Below are positions 49,634 through 57,971 of a DNA stretch of 64,000 nt, piece after piece. The translations under genes and the position numbers were made by a program. The notes under the pieces are model-generated. The model was not told where the DNA came from. It made no database searches and worked only from the letters and a program-made list of their open reading frames with translations. Position 1 is the stretch's first letter, and each line of letters opens with the position of its first letter. This stretch comes from 4572-13 sp964594065 (GTDB lineage Bacteria > Planctomycetota > Phycisphaerae > Sedimentisphaerales > Anaerohalosphaeraceae): contig CAZQKX010000014.1 in NCBI GenBank assembly GCA_964594065.1, forward strand, positions 1-64,000. Direction: 5' to 3'.

Positions 49634-50835
49634 ATGAATAACATATTATCAAAAAATGTTGTGTTTTGCTTAATAATGGTAGTATTCTTTCCGTTCAGCG
49701 TAATCGCCGATGATAAATTAGAATTTGAAACGGGCATATCTTGTATTTCTGATTTAAATCCAGACGGAGATATTTTAGCTGTATTGGTTGGATTAAAACT
49801 TAAAGAACGAGATATGCCTGCTGTCCTCGATTCAAAGCCTGTTTTACTCAAAATGAATAAAAAATCATCACTAAACACTTACCAACAATTAGACGATTTT
49901 TATGATTATATGGCATGGAGACCCGCCCATGGCAACCAATTATATTATCTAACATTTGAAAGAATCTATGATCCCAATGCTACTAATTACCTTGAATTCG
50001 AATATGAATTTAGCTCCAAAAGATTCTACAAGAAAGGAACATGTAATTTACTAATGGTTGACGCCGATTCGGATGATGCTTTGCAAACAACTGTTAGTAC
50101 CAGTCTAAAAGATGATCCTAAGTACTATCCTGACGTTATGTCATATTTTGACTGGAATCCAAATGGTACCATTTTAGCTGGTTTGACAATAAATTCAAAA
50201 CTATACCCAAGCGACGTTGGAGAATTTGCAGTTTCTTTTGACGGTGGAAAAACATCAAAATCCACAGGGATCAAAATGCATCGTCATCCTTTCTGGAAAA
50301 ATAACCATGAATTATACTTAATGACAGATCNNNNNNNNNNGATCACGACCATACAATTGTGAAAGTCTTGCGAAATGGTCAGGATTTTAAGATTACCGAA
50401 ACTTTGAAAATAGAAGATTGTCAGATATCATTAATTGGTGTTTTTCAACAAAAACCTGTTTATATTGCATATCCTCGCAAAGATGAAGATGGCAATTGCC
50501 TCGATAAACTAAGAAGGCTGTTTGTTGGAGATCGATTAATCCATGAAACGGATAATCCTAAGACAACTTTTTTAACGTTTACAGATACCATTGCCATTGA
50601 AGGTGACGGAAGAATCACTATTTATGACAAAAATCTTTCTGTATGTCACGAAAGATATTGGGGACAGAATACAGATCTATTGGATTTTTGCCCAAAAACA
50701 TATGTTGTCTTTCTGGTTAGGGACTGGAAGACTATTCTATGTTATGATTATACAAAGAAAGAAGAACCGCATGTTTTATTTTCTGTAGATATGCTCAATA
50801 AAGCGCCAATTGACACAACTGATAAAAGCGGGTAA
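49634..50835 (+). CDS. AT-rich secreted protein of unknown function, interrupted by gap
   Basis: The gene starts at 49634 with a signal peptide (VVFCLIMVVFFPFSVIADD). The N gap at 50331-50340 splits it into two frames: one ends ...HELYLMTD and the other restarts out of phase. Both sides of the gap carry GATC. If the gap is removed and the shared GATC is counted once, the frame is continuous (MTDHDHTIVKVL) and gives a 395-residue protein. It has WD/kelch-like features (YFDWNPNGTILAGLT, YWGQNTDLLDF), suggesting a beta-propeller or TolB-like protein, but no family is named. The AT-rich composition is unlike its neighbours. Confidence 0.65.
50331..50340. other. Assembly gap of ten N
   Basis: Ten unspecified bases flanked on both sides by GATC, probably two contig ends that overlap by 4 bases and were not merged. 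Confidence 0.9.
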
Positions 50836-50877
50836 CATGACATAATAATAAGACGTATTCTTTATAGAGAAAAATTC

Positions 50878-51645
50878 ATGAAAATCCTCTTAACAAACGA
50901 CGACGGCATCTTTGCACCGGGGCTGGCGGCTCTGTACAAGCGATTGGCGACTGTCGCCGATGTGTTTGTGGCCGCCCCCGCTGATGTTCGTTCCGGTGCC
51001 AGTCACAGCATATCACTCAACGAGATCAGTTGTGAATATCTGGAGATCGTCGGGAAATTTAACGGATACAGCGTGGATGGCTCCCCGGCCGACTGTGTCA
51101 AACTGGCCATAAATGAGTTGTATGCTTCGCAAGGTCCATTTGACCTGGTCATCTCGGGCATGAATCAGGGCGCCAATGTGGGCATCAATGTCTTCTATTC
51201 CGGCACTGTGGCAGGCGCCATTGAAGCGGCTTTTTACAATCTGCCAGCCATTGCAGTCAGCACCGCAATGGATAATCCCATGGATATAGAGGCTTCCGCC
51301 GATTACGCCCTTGAAGTTATTCGGCAATTGCTGGATCTTCCCGCCGGACGGGTAGCCAATCTGAATATTCCCCAATTATCCAAAGGCAAGCCGAAGGGAC
51401 TGTTGATCGTACCGCAGTCAACACACGGGTTCCAGGAACAATATAACACACGAATCGATGAACAGGGCCAAAACATCTATCAACTGACCGGCGGCAATCA
51501 TCTTGACCCCAAAGACGGCAACTGGACCGATACCAGTGCCCTAGAGGCGGGATATTTAACACTTACCTGTCTTCGTCAGGAATTGACTGACCTGTCGGGC
51601 AACGACTTGCTCAAGAAAAAAACAATACAATTCAAAACGGGGTAG
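50878..51645 (+). CDS. surE: 5'/3'-nucleotidase SurE
   Basis: A 255-residue survival protein SurE, a metal-dependent nucleoside monophosphatase/phosphatase. The metal site is Asp8, Asp9 (LTNDDGIFAPG), Ser41 (SGASHSIS) and the Asn of GMNQGANVG (near 96). GTVAGAIEAAF and AVSTA follow. The length fits the family. It may help survival in stationary phase by dephosphorylating nucleotides. Its stop is 5 bases before the next gene, so the two are co-transcribed. Confidence 0.95.
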   Translation: MKILLTNDDGIFAPGLAALYKRLATVADVFVAAPADVRSGASHSISLNEISCEYLEIVGKFNGYSVDGSPADCVKLAINELYASQGPFDLVISGMNQGANVGINVFYSGTVAGAIEAAFYNLPAIAVSTAMDNPMDIEASADYALEVIRQLLDLPAGRVANLNIPQLSKGKPKGLLIVPQSTHGFQEQYNTRIDEQGQNIYQLTGGNHLDPKDGNWTDTSALEAGYLTLTCLRQELTDLSGNDLLKKKTIQFKTG

Positions 51646-51650
51646 TTTTT

Positions 51651-52223
51651 ATGGAAGTAATTTTTGAAAGTCCCTGGCTGCTTTTAACCGTCGCGGGCGT
51701 GACGCTGATTGCAGCGTCAGTCGTTCGGCAAGTCAAAACTGAATGGGGCTATTGGCCGCTGCTGGTTCCGCTGATAATCGCCGCCCTTGCATTCGGACTG
51801 GATTATATTGTAAAAACAGACCTCGAAAAAGTTAACAGCATTATATCATCGGCTAAAAATGCTGCGATTACCGGAATTATGTCAGATATTATGCCCTTCA
51901 TCAGTCCGGATTATGCGGATCGGTCATATCCCAGCAAGGAGCAGTTGGAGGTAAAGTTAAAGAAAGTTTTCACTAATTCCGGCATCAAAAAAATACGTAC
52001 GCGCTCACATGTTGTTGATTTGAAGACTGATACCGCCAACAGCCAATTGCATGTCGTCGTTCATTTAGATAAAAACAGCCGCTATGCAATCGCCGGAAGT
52101 ATTGTATTTGTGGGCTTGCAGTTCGATTATGTGAAAGTCGGTGAAAATTGGATGGTCAAACGTTCTGACATAATATCGGTTAACGATAATCCCTGGTCCG
52201 GCAGTTGGAAACAGGTTCCCTAA
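51651..52223 (+). CDS. Membrane protein of unknown function
   Basis: A 190-residue protein with two membrane helices (about 9-23 and 34-52, LLVPLIIAALAFGLDYI). A soluble alpha/beta part (about 55-190) follows, with KVNSIISSAKNAAITGIMSDI and a nuclear-transport-factor-2-like look in YPSKEQLEVKLKKVF and ENWMVKRSDIISVNDNPW. It follows surE by 5 bases and is probably coupled to it. No family is recognised. Confidence 0.72.
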   Translation: MEVIFESPWLLLTVAGVTLIAASVVRQVKTEWGYWPLLVPLIIAALAFGLDYIVKTDLEKVNSIISSAKNAAITGIMSDIMPFISPDYADRSYPSKEQLEVKLKKVFTNSGIKKIRTRSHVVDLKTDTANSQLHVVVHLDKNSRYAIAGSIVFVGLQFDYVKVGENWMVKRSDIISVNDNPWSGSWKQVP

Positions 52224-52271
52224 AAGGGATTTGGCCTCAGAATAAGACTTGCGGCCTTTTATTTCGATTCT

Positions 52272-52697
52272 TTAGAGAGCCGTAACTGGGGATTTCCGGC
52301 GTTCGAGAATACCCTCTATCTTTTCCAGTAATTCGCTCAGGTCAAACGGCTTGATAATGTAATCGTCAATGTTACATTCACGGGCGCGTTTGATGTCCTG
52401 ACTTTGACTGCGGGCAGTCAGCATGATAACCGAAATATCCCGGCCCCAGTCTTCCTGGCGAAGTTGTTCGAGCATTTCGTGACCATCCAGGATCGGCATG
52501 ATCACGTCCAGCAGGATCAGATCCGGACTCTCTTCCTTAGCTGTTTTCAAGCCCTCGTCTCCATTACAGGCTGTCACGACATCATAATCATTCATTTCCA
52601 GCCGATCTTTGAGCGTTTGAACAATATTCGGCTCATCATCCACTACAAGGATCTTAGCCTTGCTTGCCTTTTTCCCAAGTCCGAAAAAATCAAACAT
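52272..52697 (-). CDS. Single-domain response regulator
   Basis: A 141-residue CheY-like receiver. The acidic pair is Asp20/Asp21, the phospho-acceptor is Asp64 (LILLDVIMP), Thr near 99 (IMLTARS) and the conserved Lys in IIKPF are present. There is no output domain. The N-terminal 13 residues (FDFFGLGKKASKA) are an extra lysine-rich stretch. The start has GGAG 9 bases upstream. No kinase is next to it; the degenerate kinase at 20085 is an unproven candidate partner. Confidence 0.93.
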   Translation of the reverse strand: MFDFFGLGKKASKAKILVVDDEPNIVQTLKDRLEMNDYDVVTACNGDEGLKTAKEESPDLILLDVIMPILDGHEMLEQLRQEDWGRDISVIMLTARSQSQDIKRARECNIDDYIIKPFDLSELLEKIEGILERRKSPVTAL

Positions 52698-52922
52698 TAT
52701 TCTATCTCCATATCGAAAAAACCGTCTTTTATTGTCATCTCCTCCGTTTTTCAGAGCTGTTTGCTGCATTTGCTCCGATTCTAATACGCCCTTACATCGG
52801 CCAAATTAAGGGGCTGAAAAAGCACAAATTCACTTTTTTTTCAATTTAGACACAGAAAAAGATGTGTAGAGTCGCCATCGTGCCGACTTTGTTCAAAAAG
52901 GAGAGGACAACTTTTGTAACAT

Positions 52923-52952
52923 AAAAAAAGGGACGTAACAATTACGTCCCTT
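52923..52952 (-). terminator. Intrinsic terminator after clpX
   Basis: On the minus strand AAGGGACGTAA pairs with TTACGTCCCTT across a 3-base loop and is followed by seven T. It lies about 30 bases past the clpX stop. Confidence 0.92.
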
Positions 52953-52981
52953 GCAAGGTATCCGGCAGTTGGAAAACAGAT

Positions 52982-54256
52982 TTAGGCCGATTCTTTTCTG
53001 GCCTTCCTGGCCTGTTCAAATAAATTCGCTTTGCCCTCAATAACCTCCGGCGTAATGGTGTAATCGCCGGGCTTGGCTTCTTCCGGCAGGTCATACATCA
53101 GATCGAGCATGATCTCTTCCATTGTCGCCCTCAAAGCACGCGCACCGGTATCTCGCTTCATCGCATTAGTTGCCAGCAGCTTCAATGCTTCATCGGTGAA
53201 TTTCAGATCAGCCTCTTCCATTTCAAACAGTTTTTGATACTGCTTGACAAGGGCATTCTTCGGCTCGGTCAGGATCTTGACCAGTGCCGCTTCATCCAGC
53301 GCTGACAATGTGGAAATGATCGGCAAACGCCCCACCATTTCCGGGATCATCCCGTACGCGATAACATCCTCCGGCGTGGTCTGGGCGATAATCTCACTAT
53401 AGTCGGATTTTTTATCATGATGGGCCTCGTGTTCGCTGCCAAAACCTATCATGCGTTTGCCAAGGCGTTTTTTGATAATATTGTCCAGCCCGACAAATGT
53501 GCCCCCGCAGATGAACATGATCTGCGAGGTATCGATCTGGATATAATTCTGCTCGGGGTGTTTGCGGCCGCCCTGCGGAGGAATATTGGCTGTTGTACCT
53601 TCCAGCATCTTCAAGAGTGCCTGCTGAACGCCCTCACCGGAAACATCACGTGTAATAGACACGTTCTGATTGGTCTTGCCAACTTTATCAATTTCATCAA
53701 CATAGACAATCCCGCGCTGCGCCGCTTCGATATCATAATCGGCCGCTTGCAGCAATCTCAGTAAAAAATTCTCCACGTCTTCACCAACATATCCGGCCTC
53801 GGTCACCGTTGTCGCATCGCAGATCGCAAACGGCACATGAAGCATTCGTGCCAGCGTCTTGGCCAGCAGCGTCTTACCGGAACCGGTCGGTCCGATCAAA
53901 AGCGTGTTCGATTTCTCGATCTCAACATTTTCATCTTCACTGTCAGCATGAAGCAGCCGCTTGTAATGATTGTGAACCGACACGGACAGACTCTTTTTAG
54001 CCCGGTCCTGCCCAATGACATACTGATCCAGAAATTCCTTGATCTCCCGGGGTTTAGGAACTTCGTCAAACAAGGTGCTGACACTGCTCATCCGGCGGCG
54101 TTCCTGGCGGACGATATTATAGCACAGGTCAATGCACTCCGGGCAGATAAATACACTGCCGGGACCTTCAACAAAAGCATCCACTTGTTTTTTGGTACGT
54201 CCGCAAAAACTGCAGGCGTCCCGTTTATGATTATCCTTACCTGATGATTTCGCCAT
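52982..54256 (-). CDS. clpX: ATP-dependent Clp protease ATP-binding subunit ClpX
   Basis: A 424-residue AAA+ unfoldase that delivers proteins to ClpP. The N-terminal zinc-binding domain has Cys15, Cys18, Cys38 and Cys41 (CSFCGR, CPECIDLC). The AAA+ core has Walker A GPTGSGKT, Walker B IVYVDEIDK, the pore loop GYVGEDV and sensor GRLPIISTL. The C-terminal lid has the GARALRATMEEI segment. clpP is not adjacent. It is closed by a good terminator. Confidence 0.97.
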   Translation of the reverse strand: MAKSSGKDNHKRDACSFCGRTKKQVDAFVEGPGSVFICPECIDLCYNIVRQERRRMSSVSTLFDEVPKPREIKEFLDQYVIGQDRAKKSLSVSVHNHYKRLLHADSEDENVEIEKSNTLLIGPTGSGKTLLAKTLARMLHVPFAICDATTVTEAGYVGEDVENFLLRLLQAADYDIEAAQRGIVYVDEIDKVGKTNQNVSITRDVSGEGVQQALLKMLEGTTANIPPQGGRKHPEQNYIQIDTSQIMFICGGTFVGLDNIIKKRLGKRMIGFGSEHEAHHDKKSDYSEIIAQTTPEDVIAYGMIPEMVGRLPIISTLSALDEAALVKILTEPKNALVKQYQKLFEMEEADLKFTDEALKLLATNAMKRDTGARALRATMEEIMLDLMYDLPEEAKPGDYTITPEVIEGKANLFEQARKARKESA

Positions 54257-54403
54257 AATAATACGGCTCCTGATTTTCGAAAAACGTATTCATTATTATT
54301 TAGATCGTTAAAGGCCCCTATTTCATGCTGGAACCAGTTACAATAATTGTAGCACATTTGTTTTTTGATTGCAAGAAAACCACATCCCAAGGCAAAATAA
54401 ACG

Positions 54404-54901
54404 CTATTGGTCAATTCGGAACGTAATATCCTGTGCCCCCATAGCATATAATACATCATAAACCTTGACCACAATATCCCATGACACTGCATCGTCACAA
54501 TACAGTTCGATCGGTTGAAAACCAGCTACTTCGATCCGATCCTGCATAGTCCGGGTCAATACCAACAGGCCCTCCTGCGGGCTCTGAGCAGAAAGCGTAA
54601 TACCGGAATGCTCAGCCATATGGATAATGCAACCGTCCGCAGTTGGCTTAACCTGAATAGATAATGATTTTTGGACAGTCGACCGTGCCGGCGTCTGCGC
54701 ACCGCTGACAGTGATCGGTAATAGCTGTTCAGGTTCCTGAAATTTTGCTGTTAGCACAAAAAATGTCAGCAGCAGAAAAATCACATCGATCATCGGTGTC
54801 ATACGGAGCCCGAACGCCGCCTTTCGATGACCCATACCGGAGGTCGCTGTTTGAAAGAATCCGTTTGAAACATTTGGATCGGCTTTTGAAGGCATGCGCA
54901 A
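54404..54901 (-). CDS. exbD: ExbD/TolR-family biopolymer transport protein
   Basis: A 165-residue ExbD/TolR-type protein with one membrane helix (about 38-54) containing the proton-path Asp in TPMIDVIFLLLTFF. The periplasmic C-terminal domain ends with VYDVLYAMGAQDITFRI. Such subunits work with an ExbB/TolQ proton channel to power TonB or Tol systems. No exbB is in the window. It is the last gene after the oxidoreductase operon, 9 bases after the gamma subunit, perhaps only co-transcribed. Confidence 0.85.
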   Translation of the reverse strand: MRMPSKADPNVSNGFFQTATSGMGHRKAAFGLRMTPMIDVIFLLLTFFVLTAKFQEPEQLLPITVSGAQTPARSTVQKSLSIQVKPTADGCIIHMAEHSGITLSAQSPQEGLLVLTRTMQDRIEVAGFQPIELYCDDAVSWDIVVKVYDVLYAMGAQDITFRIDQ

Positions 54902-54910
54902 AAACCTTTT

Positions 54911-55489
54911 CTATCTATGACTAACCGGTATTGCCGCCGGAATATGCAGGCTGCGTTCTGCGCCCATTTGCAGCGCTTTCAAATTCAATTCGACTAGTTC
55001 GGGTTTTTTCCTGCCAAACAGATCCTTCAAACCCAGCCCAATGCTTTCCATTGAGACCAACTGAGTATGGTGGATAAAAGCGCCCAGTGCTACAATGTTG
55101 GCCACCCTGAGATTGCCAAGCTCATGTGCTATTTCTGTCGCGGCGATCTCGATTCGCTGAAGATCGCCACGTTCCGGACTTCGCTGCATCAGTGATGTAT
55201 TGACAAGCACCAACCCACCGGCAACAATTTCCGATTCAAAACGCTCCAACGATGGATGATTGAGAACAATCGCATGCGTTGGGTGGGTAACAAACGGGCA
55301 GGAAATTTGCTCTTGGCTGATCACCACTGTTGCATTTGCCGTTCCGCCTCGCATTTCAGCGCCGTAAGAAACCATGCCGACAACATTTTTATCCTCGATC
55401 ACACAGGCCCGTGCGATAATATTGCCGATCACCACAATGCCCTGGCCGCCGAAGCCGGCCATGATAATTTTAGCTTGCTGCGTATCCAT
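54911..55489 (-). CDS. 2-oxoacid:ferredoxin oxidoreductase, gamma subunit
   Basis: A 192-residue gamma subunit of the pyruvate/2-oxoacid:ferredoxin oxidoreductase superfamily. The family start IIMAGFGGQGIVVIGNIIARA and the GAEMRGGTANATVVIS segment are visible, and AIVLNHPSLERF follows. It works with the alpha and beta subunits to decarboxylate a 2-oxoacid to its acyl-CoA with reduction of ferredoxin. It starts 6 bases after the beta subunit stop. Confidence 0.92.
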   Translation of the reverse strand: MDTQQAKIIMAGFGGQGIVVIGNIIARACVIEDKNVVGMVSYGAEMRGGTANATVVISQEQISCPFVTHPTHAIVLNHPSLERFESEIVAGGLVLVNTSLMQRSPERGDLQRIEIAATEIAHELGNLRVANIVALGAFIHHTQLVSMESIGLGLKDLFGRKKPELVELNLKALQMGAERSLHIPAAIPVSHR

Positions 55490-55495
55490 CTGCTT

Positions 55496-56230
55496 TTATT
55501 TGTCCTTATAAACGCCTAAAGGGAATACTTCCTTCATGTCTTTATTAACAAAATCGACTGCCTTGGCAGTTGACATCTTCCAGTCTGTCGGGCACATCGA
55601 AAGCACTTCCACCAGCGAAAATCCCTTGCCGTCAATTTGATTTTGAAACGCTTTCTTGATCGCCTTCTTGGCATTGCCGACATCTTTGGGCGTACTGACA
55701 GCCACCCGCTCCAGGTAACTCACGCCGTCCAGCGAACTGAGCAATTCGCAGACTTTCATTGGTGGTCCTTCATTGTGGCCGCCTCGACCTTTTGTCGTCG
55801 TCGTACTAATCATTCCGGTCAGGGTTGTCGGCGCCATTTGCCCGCCCGTCATGCCATAGATGGCATTGTTGACAAAGATCACGGTAATGTTCTCACCGCG
55901 ATTGGCCGCATGGATCGTTTCCGCCGTTCCAATCGCCGCCAAGTCACCATCACCCTGATACGTAAAGACGATCGTCTCGGGCTGAATCCGTTTGATCCCT
56001 GTTGCCACTGCCGGGGGTCTTCCATGCGCACATTCGATGATGTCACAGTCAAAGTAATCATATAACAACACCGCACACCCCACCGGCGCAGTTCCAATGG
56101 TTTTTTCACGAATACCGAGTTCTTCGATCACCTCGGCCACCAGCCGATGCACGATGCCGTGTCCGCAACCGGGACAATAGTGCGTGTGCGCATCTTTCAA
56201 AACCTTTGTTCGGCTCAGTATAGTCATCAT
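55496..56230 (-). CDS. 2-oxoacid:ferredoxin oxidoreductase, beta (TPP-binding) subunit
   Basis: A 244-residue beta subunit that holds thiamine pyrophosphate. It starts with MMTILSRTKVLKDAHTHYCPGCGHG. The TPP-Mg motif GDGDLAAIGTAE to NNAIYGMTGGQ is complete. Cysteines in CPGCGHG probably ligate an iron-sulfur cluster. Its ATG overlaps the alpha stop (ATGATGA context), so the subunits are coupled. A longer frame from 56350 lies inside the alpha gene and is a shadow. Confidence 0.92.
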   Translation of the reverse strand: MMTILSRTKVLKDAHTHYCPGCGHGIVHRLVAEVIEELGIREKTIGTAPVGCAVLLYDYFDCDIIECAHGRPPAVATGIKRIQPETIVFTYQGDGDLAAIGTAETIHAANRGENITVIFVNNAIYGMTGGQMAPTTLTGMISTTTTKGRGGHNEGPPMKVCELLSSLDGVSYLERVAVSTPKDVGNAKKAIKKAFQNQIDGKGFSLVEVLSMCPTDWKMSTAKAVDFVNKDMKEVFPLGVYKDK

Positions 56231-57315
56231 CCGGCCCCCTTTGCACCGGACACATAAGCCTGTGCCATCGCTTCGATCTTTTCGAAAATCATTTCTTCCG
56301 TCGGATACCAACCCCCGCCTTTGCCCAGAAACTCTACCGGCCGCGCACATTCAATCGCCAGTTTGACATCCTCAATAAACTGGCCGTGACTCATCTCCAC
56401 CACCAGTATCCGGCTTGCGGTTTTTGTGATATTTAAAAACGACCGCTTCGGAAACGGCCACAGCGTAATCGGCCGCATCAAACCGACGGCAATCCCCTTC
56501 TGTCGAGCAAGCTGTACCGCGCCTTTGGCGATGCGCCCGGCGATACCATAGGCCGCAATCACAATATCAGCATCCGCGGTTTCGTATTCTTCGCAGATCG
56601 ACAGTTCGTTTTCGATGCGTTTGTATTTTGCCTGCAGATGTTCATTATGCGGTACCAAACCGTCAGCAGGCTTTAAGACCAGCGTCTTGATCACGCGCGG
56701 CTTTCGCCCCTTACACCCATCGAGGATCCAATCCTTTTCGGGCATTTCCAATATCGGCTGATAGGGCAGGATTTCCACTGGTTCGGCCATCTGCCCCAAA
56801 ATCCCGTCCCCCAGGATCATCACCGGGTTGCGATAATAATCGGCCCAGTCAAACGCATTCATCGTCAACTGGTACAGTTCCGGCAAATTCGACGGTCCCA
56901 GAACGATCAACCGATAGTCACCGTGTCCGCCGCCTTTGACAGCCTGAAAATAATCGGCCTGCGAAGCTCGGATATTACCCAACCCCGGACCGCCCCGCTG
57001 CATATTCGCGATCACACACGGCAATTGGGCCGAAGCAATGTAGCTGATGCCCTCCTGCTTGAGGCTTATACCTGGTGACGATGAACTGGTCATGCACCGT
57101 GCTCCCGCCGCCGAGGCTCCGAAGATCATATTGATCGCCGCGATCTCGCTTTCGGCCTGCACAAACGAACCGCCTGCCTCCGGCATGCGCCTGGACATAT
57201 ATTCGGGAACCTCATTCTGCGGCGTGATCGGATAACCCGCAAAAAAGCGACAGCCCGCCTGAATCGCAGCCTCGGCCATCACTTCATTTCCTTTAAGCAG
57301 TATCTTTTGCCCCAT
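56227..57315 (-). CDS. vorB: 2-oxoacid:ferredoxin oxidoreductase, alpha subunit (VorB-like)
   Basis: A 362-residue alpha subunit. The N-terminus matches VorB-type 3-methyl-2-oxobutanoate:ferredoxin oxidoreductase: LKGNEVMAEAAIQAGCRFFAGYPITPQNEVPEYM is recognised here by position 6-39. TSSSSPGISLKQEGISY, GGPGLGNI and MILGDGILGQM follow. Such enzymes convert branched-chain 2-oxoacids to acyl-CoA with ferredoxin. 2-oxoglutarate-specific (Kor) homologues are close, so the substrate is not certain. It is the second gene of a ferredoxin-alpha-beta-gamma operon. Confidence 0.9.
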   Translation of the reverse strand: MGQKILLKGNEVMAEAAIQAGCRFFAGYPITPQNEVPEYMSRRMPEAGGSFVQAESEIAAINMIFGASAAGARCMTSSSSPGISLKQEGISYIASAQLPCVIANMQRGGPGLGNIRASQADYFQAVKGGGHGDYRLIVLGPSNLPELYQLTMNAFDWADYYRNPVMILGDGILGQMAEPVEILPYQPILEMPEKDWILDGCKGRKPRVIKTLVLKPADGLVPHNEHLQAKYKRIENELSICEEYETADADIVIAAYGIAGRIAKGAVQLARQKGIAVGLMRPITLWPFPKRSFLNITKTASRILVVEMSHGQFIEDVKLAIECARPVEFLGKGGGWYPTEEMIFEKIEAMAQAYVSGAKGAG

Positions 57316-57374
57316 AACTCGCTGTCTACTTCCTTATCATTAGTCCACTGCCCTGCCAGTGACTGATTATTGTG

Positions 57375-57620
57375 TTAATCATCCGTTTTCTCGGCCGACT
57401 GACACGCAGTGCGTTCTTTTTTGTTCACGACGATCGCCCCGTCCGGGCACATGCGAAAACACAATCCGCACGTTGTACACTTTTGCTCATCAGCCAACTC
57501 CGGATAGGGTTGTCCCTGTTCATTAAGATCCGAAGACATGTGCAAACAATTTCCCGGGCAGAAGAGCACGCATAAACCGCACCCTTTGCAGCGATGTGTA
57601 TCAAATTCAATTTTGGCCAT
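57375..57620 (-). CDS. 4Fe-4S ferredoxin subunit of the oxidoreductase
   Basis: An 81-residue protein with two 4Fe-4S clusters. The cysteines are at 11, 14, 17, 21 (CKGCGLCVLFCP) and 48, 51, 54, 58 (CTTCGLCFRMCP). It is the delta/ferredoxin-like subunit that takes electrons from the oxidoreductase. It is the first gene of the operon, 59 bases before the alpha subunit. The last 15 residues are a charged tail. Confidence 0.93.
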   Translation of the reverse strand: MAKIEFDTHRCKGCGLCVLFCPGNCLHMSSDLNEQGQPYPELADEQKCTTCGLCFRMCPDGAIVVNKKERTACQSAEKTDD

Positions 57621-57971
57621 AATCTATCCCATTGGTGCCTGAATATTCATTATCTTTATCATACGACGAGGCGCTAAGGCAGTCAACACAAAACAAAAAA
57701 CCTTGGCGACAAAAAACCTCTGCATTAGCTGATAAACAATATTCGTCCGTTTTGACGCTATACCACCTGTCCCAGATACGCTTGTCAAAATTATTTGTTT
57801 CAAAACAACCCCCCAGAAAATGCCATAGACAGGAAATCGAAGCCATCCCCTAAAGTCAAGATACCAGGAAACTTTGAATGTTTTTTTGCATAACAGGTAA
57901 CATATTGACATAATGAGTGGCACCGTCAAGCCGTGCTTGGCCGTAATCATTTTTTCATCGGAATCCACATA
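57621..57971. other. Intergenic region between the ferredoxin gene and the beta-propeller gene
   Basis: This 351-base gap should contain the promoter of the oxidoreductase operon. A frame at 57624-57968 on the minus strand (114 codons) is open but has no ribosome site or recognisable homology. I see no repeats or RNA gene. Confidence 0.4.

Noticed and set aside
57624..57968. 114-codon minus-strand frame upstream of the ferredoxin gene
   Set aside because: Hydrophobic patches but no ribosome site, no recognised homology, and it occupies the expected promoter region. Not excluded, just unsupported.
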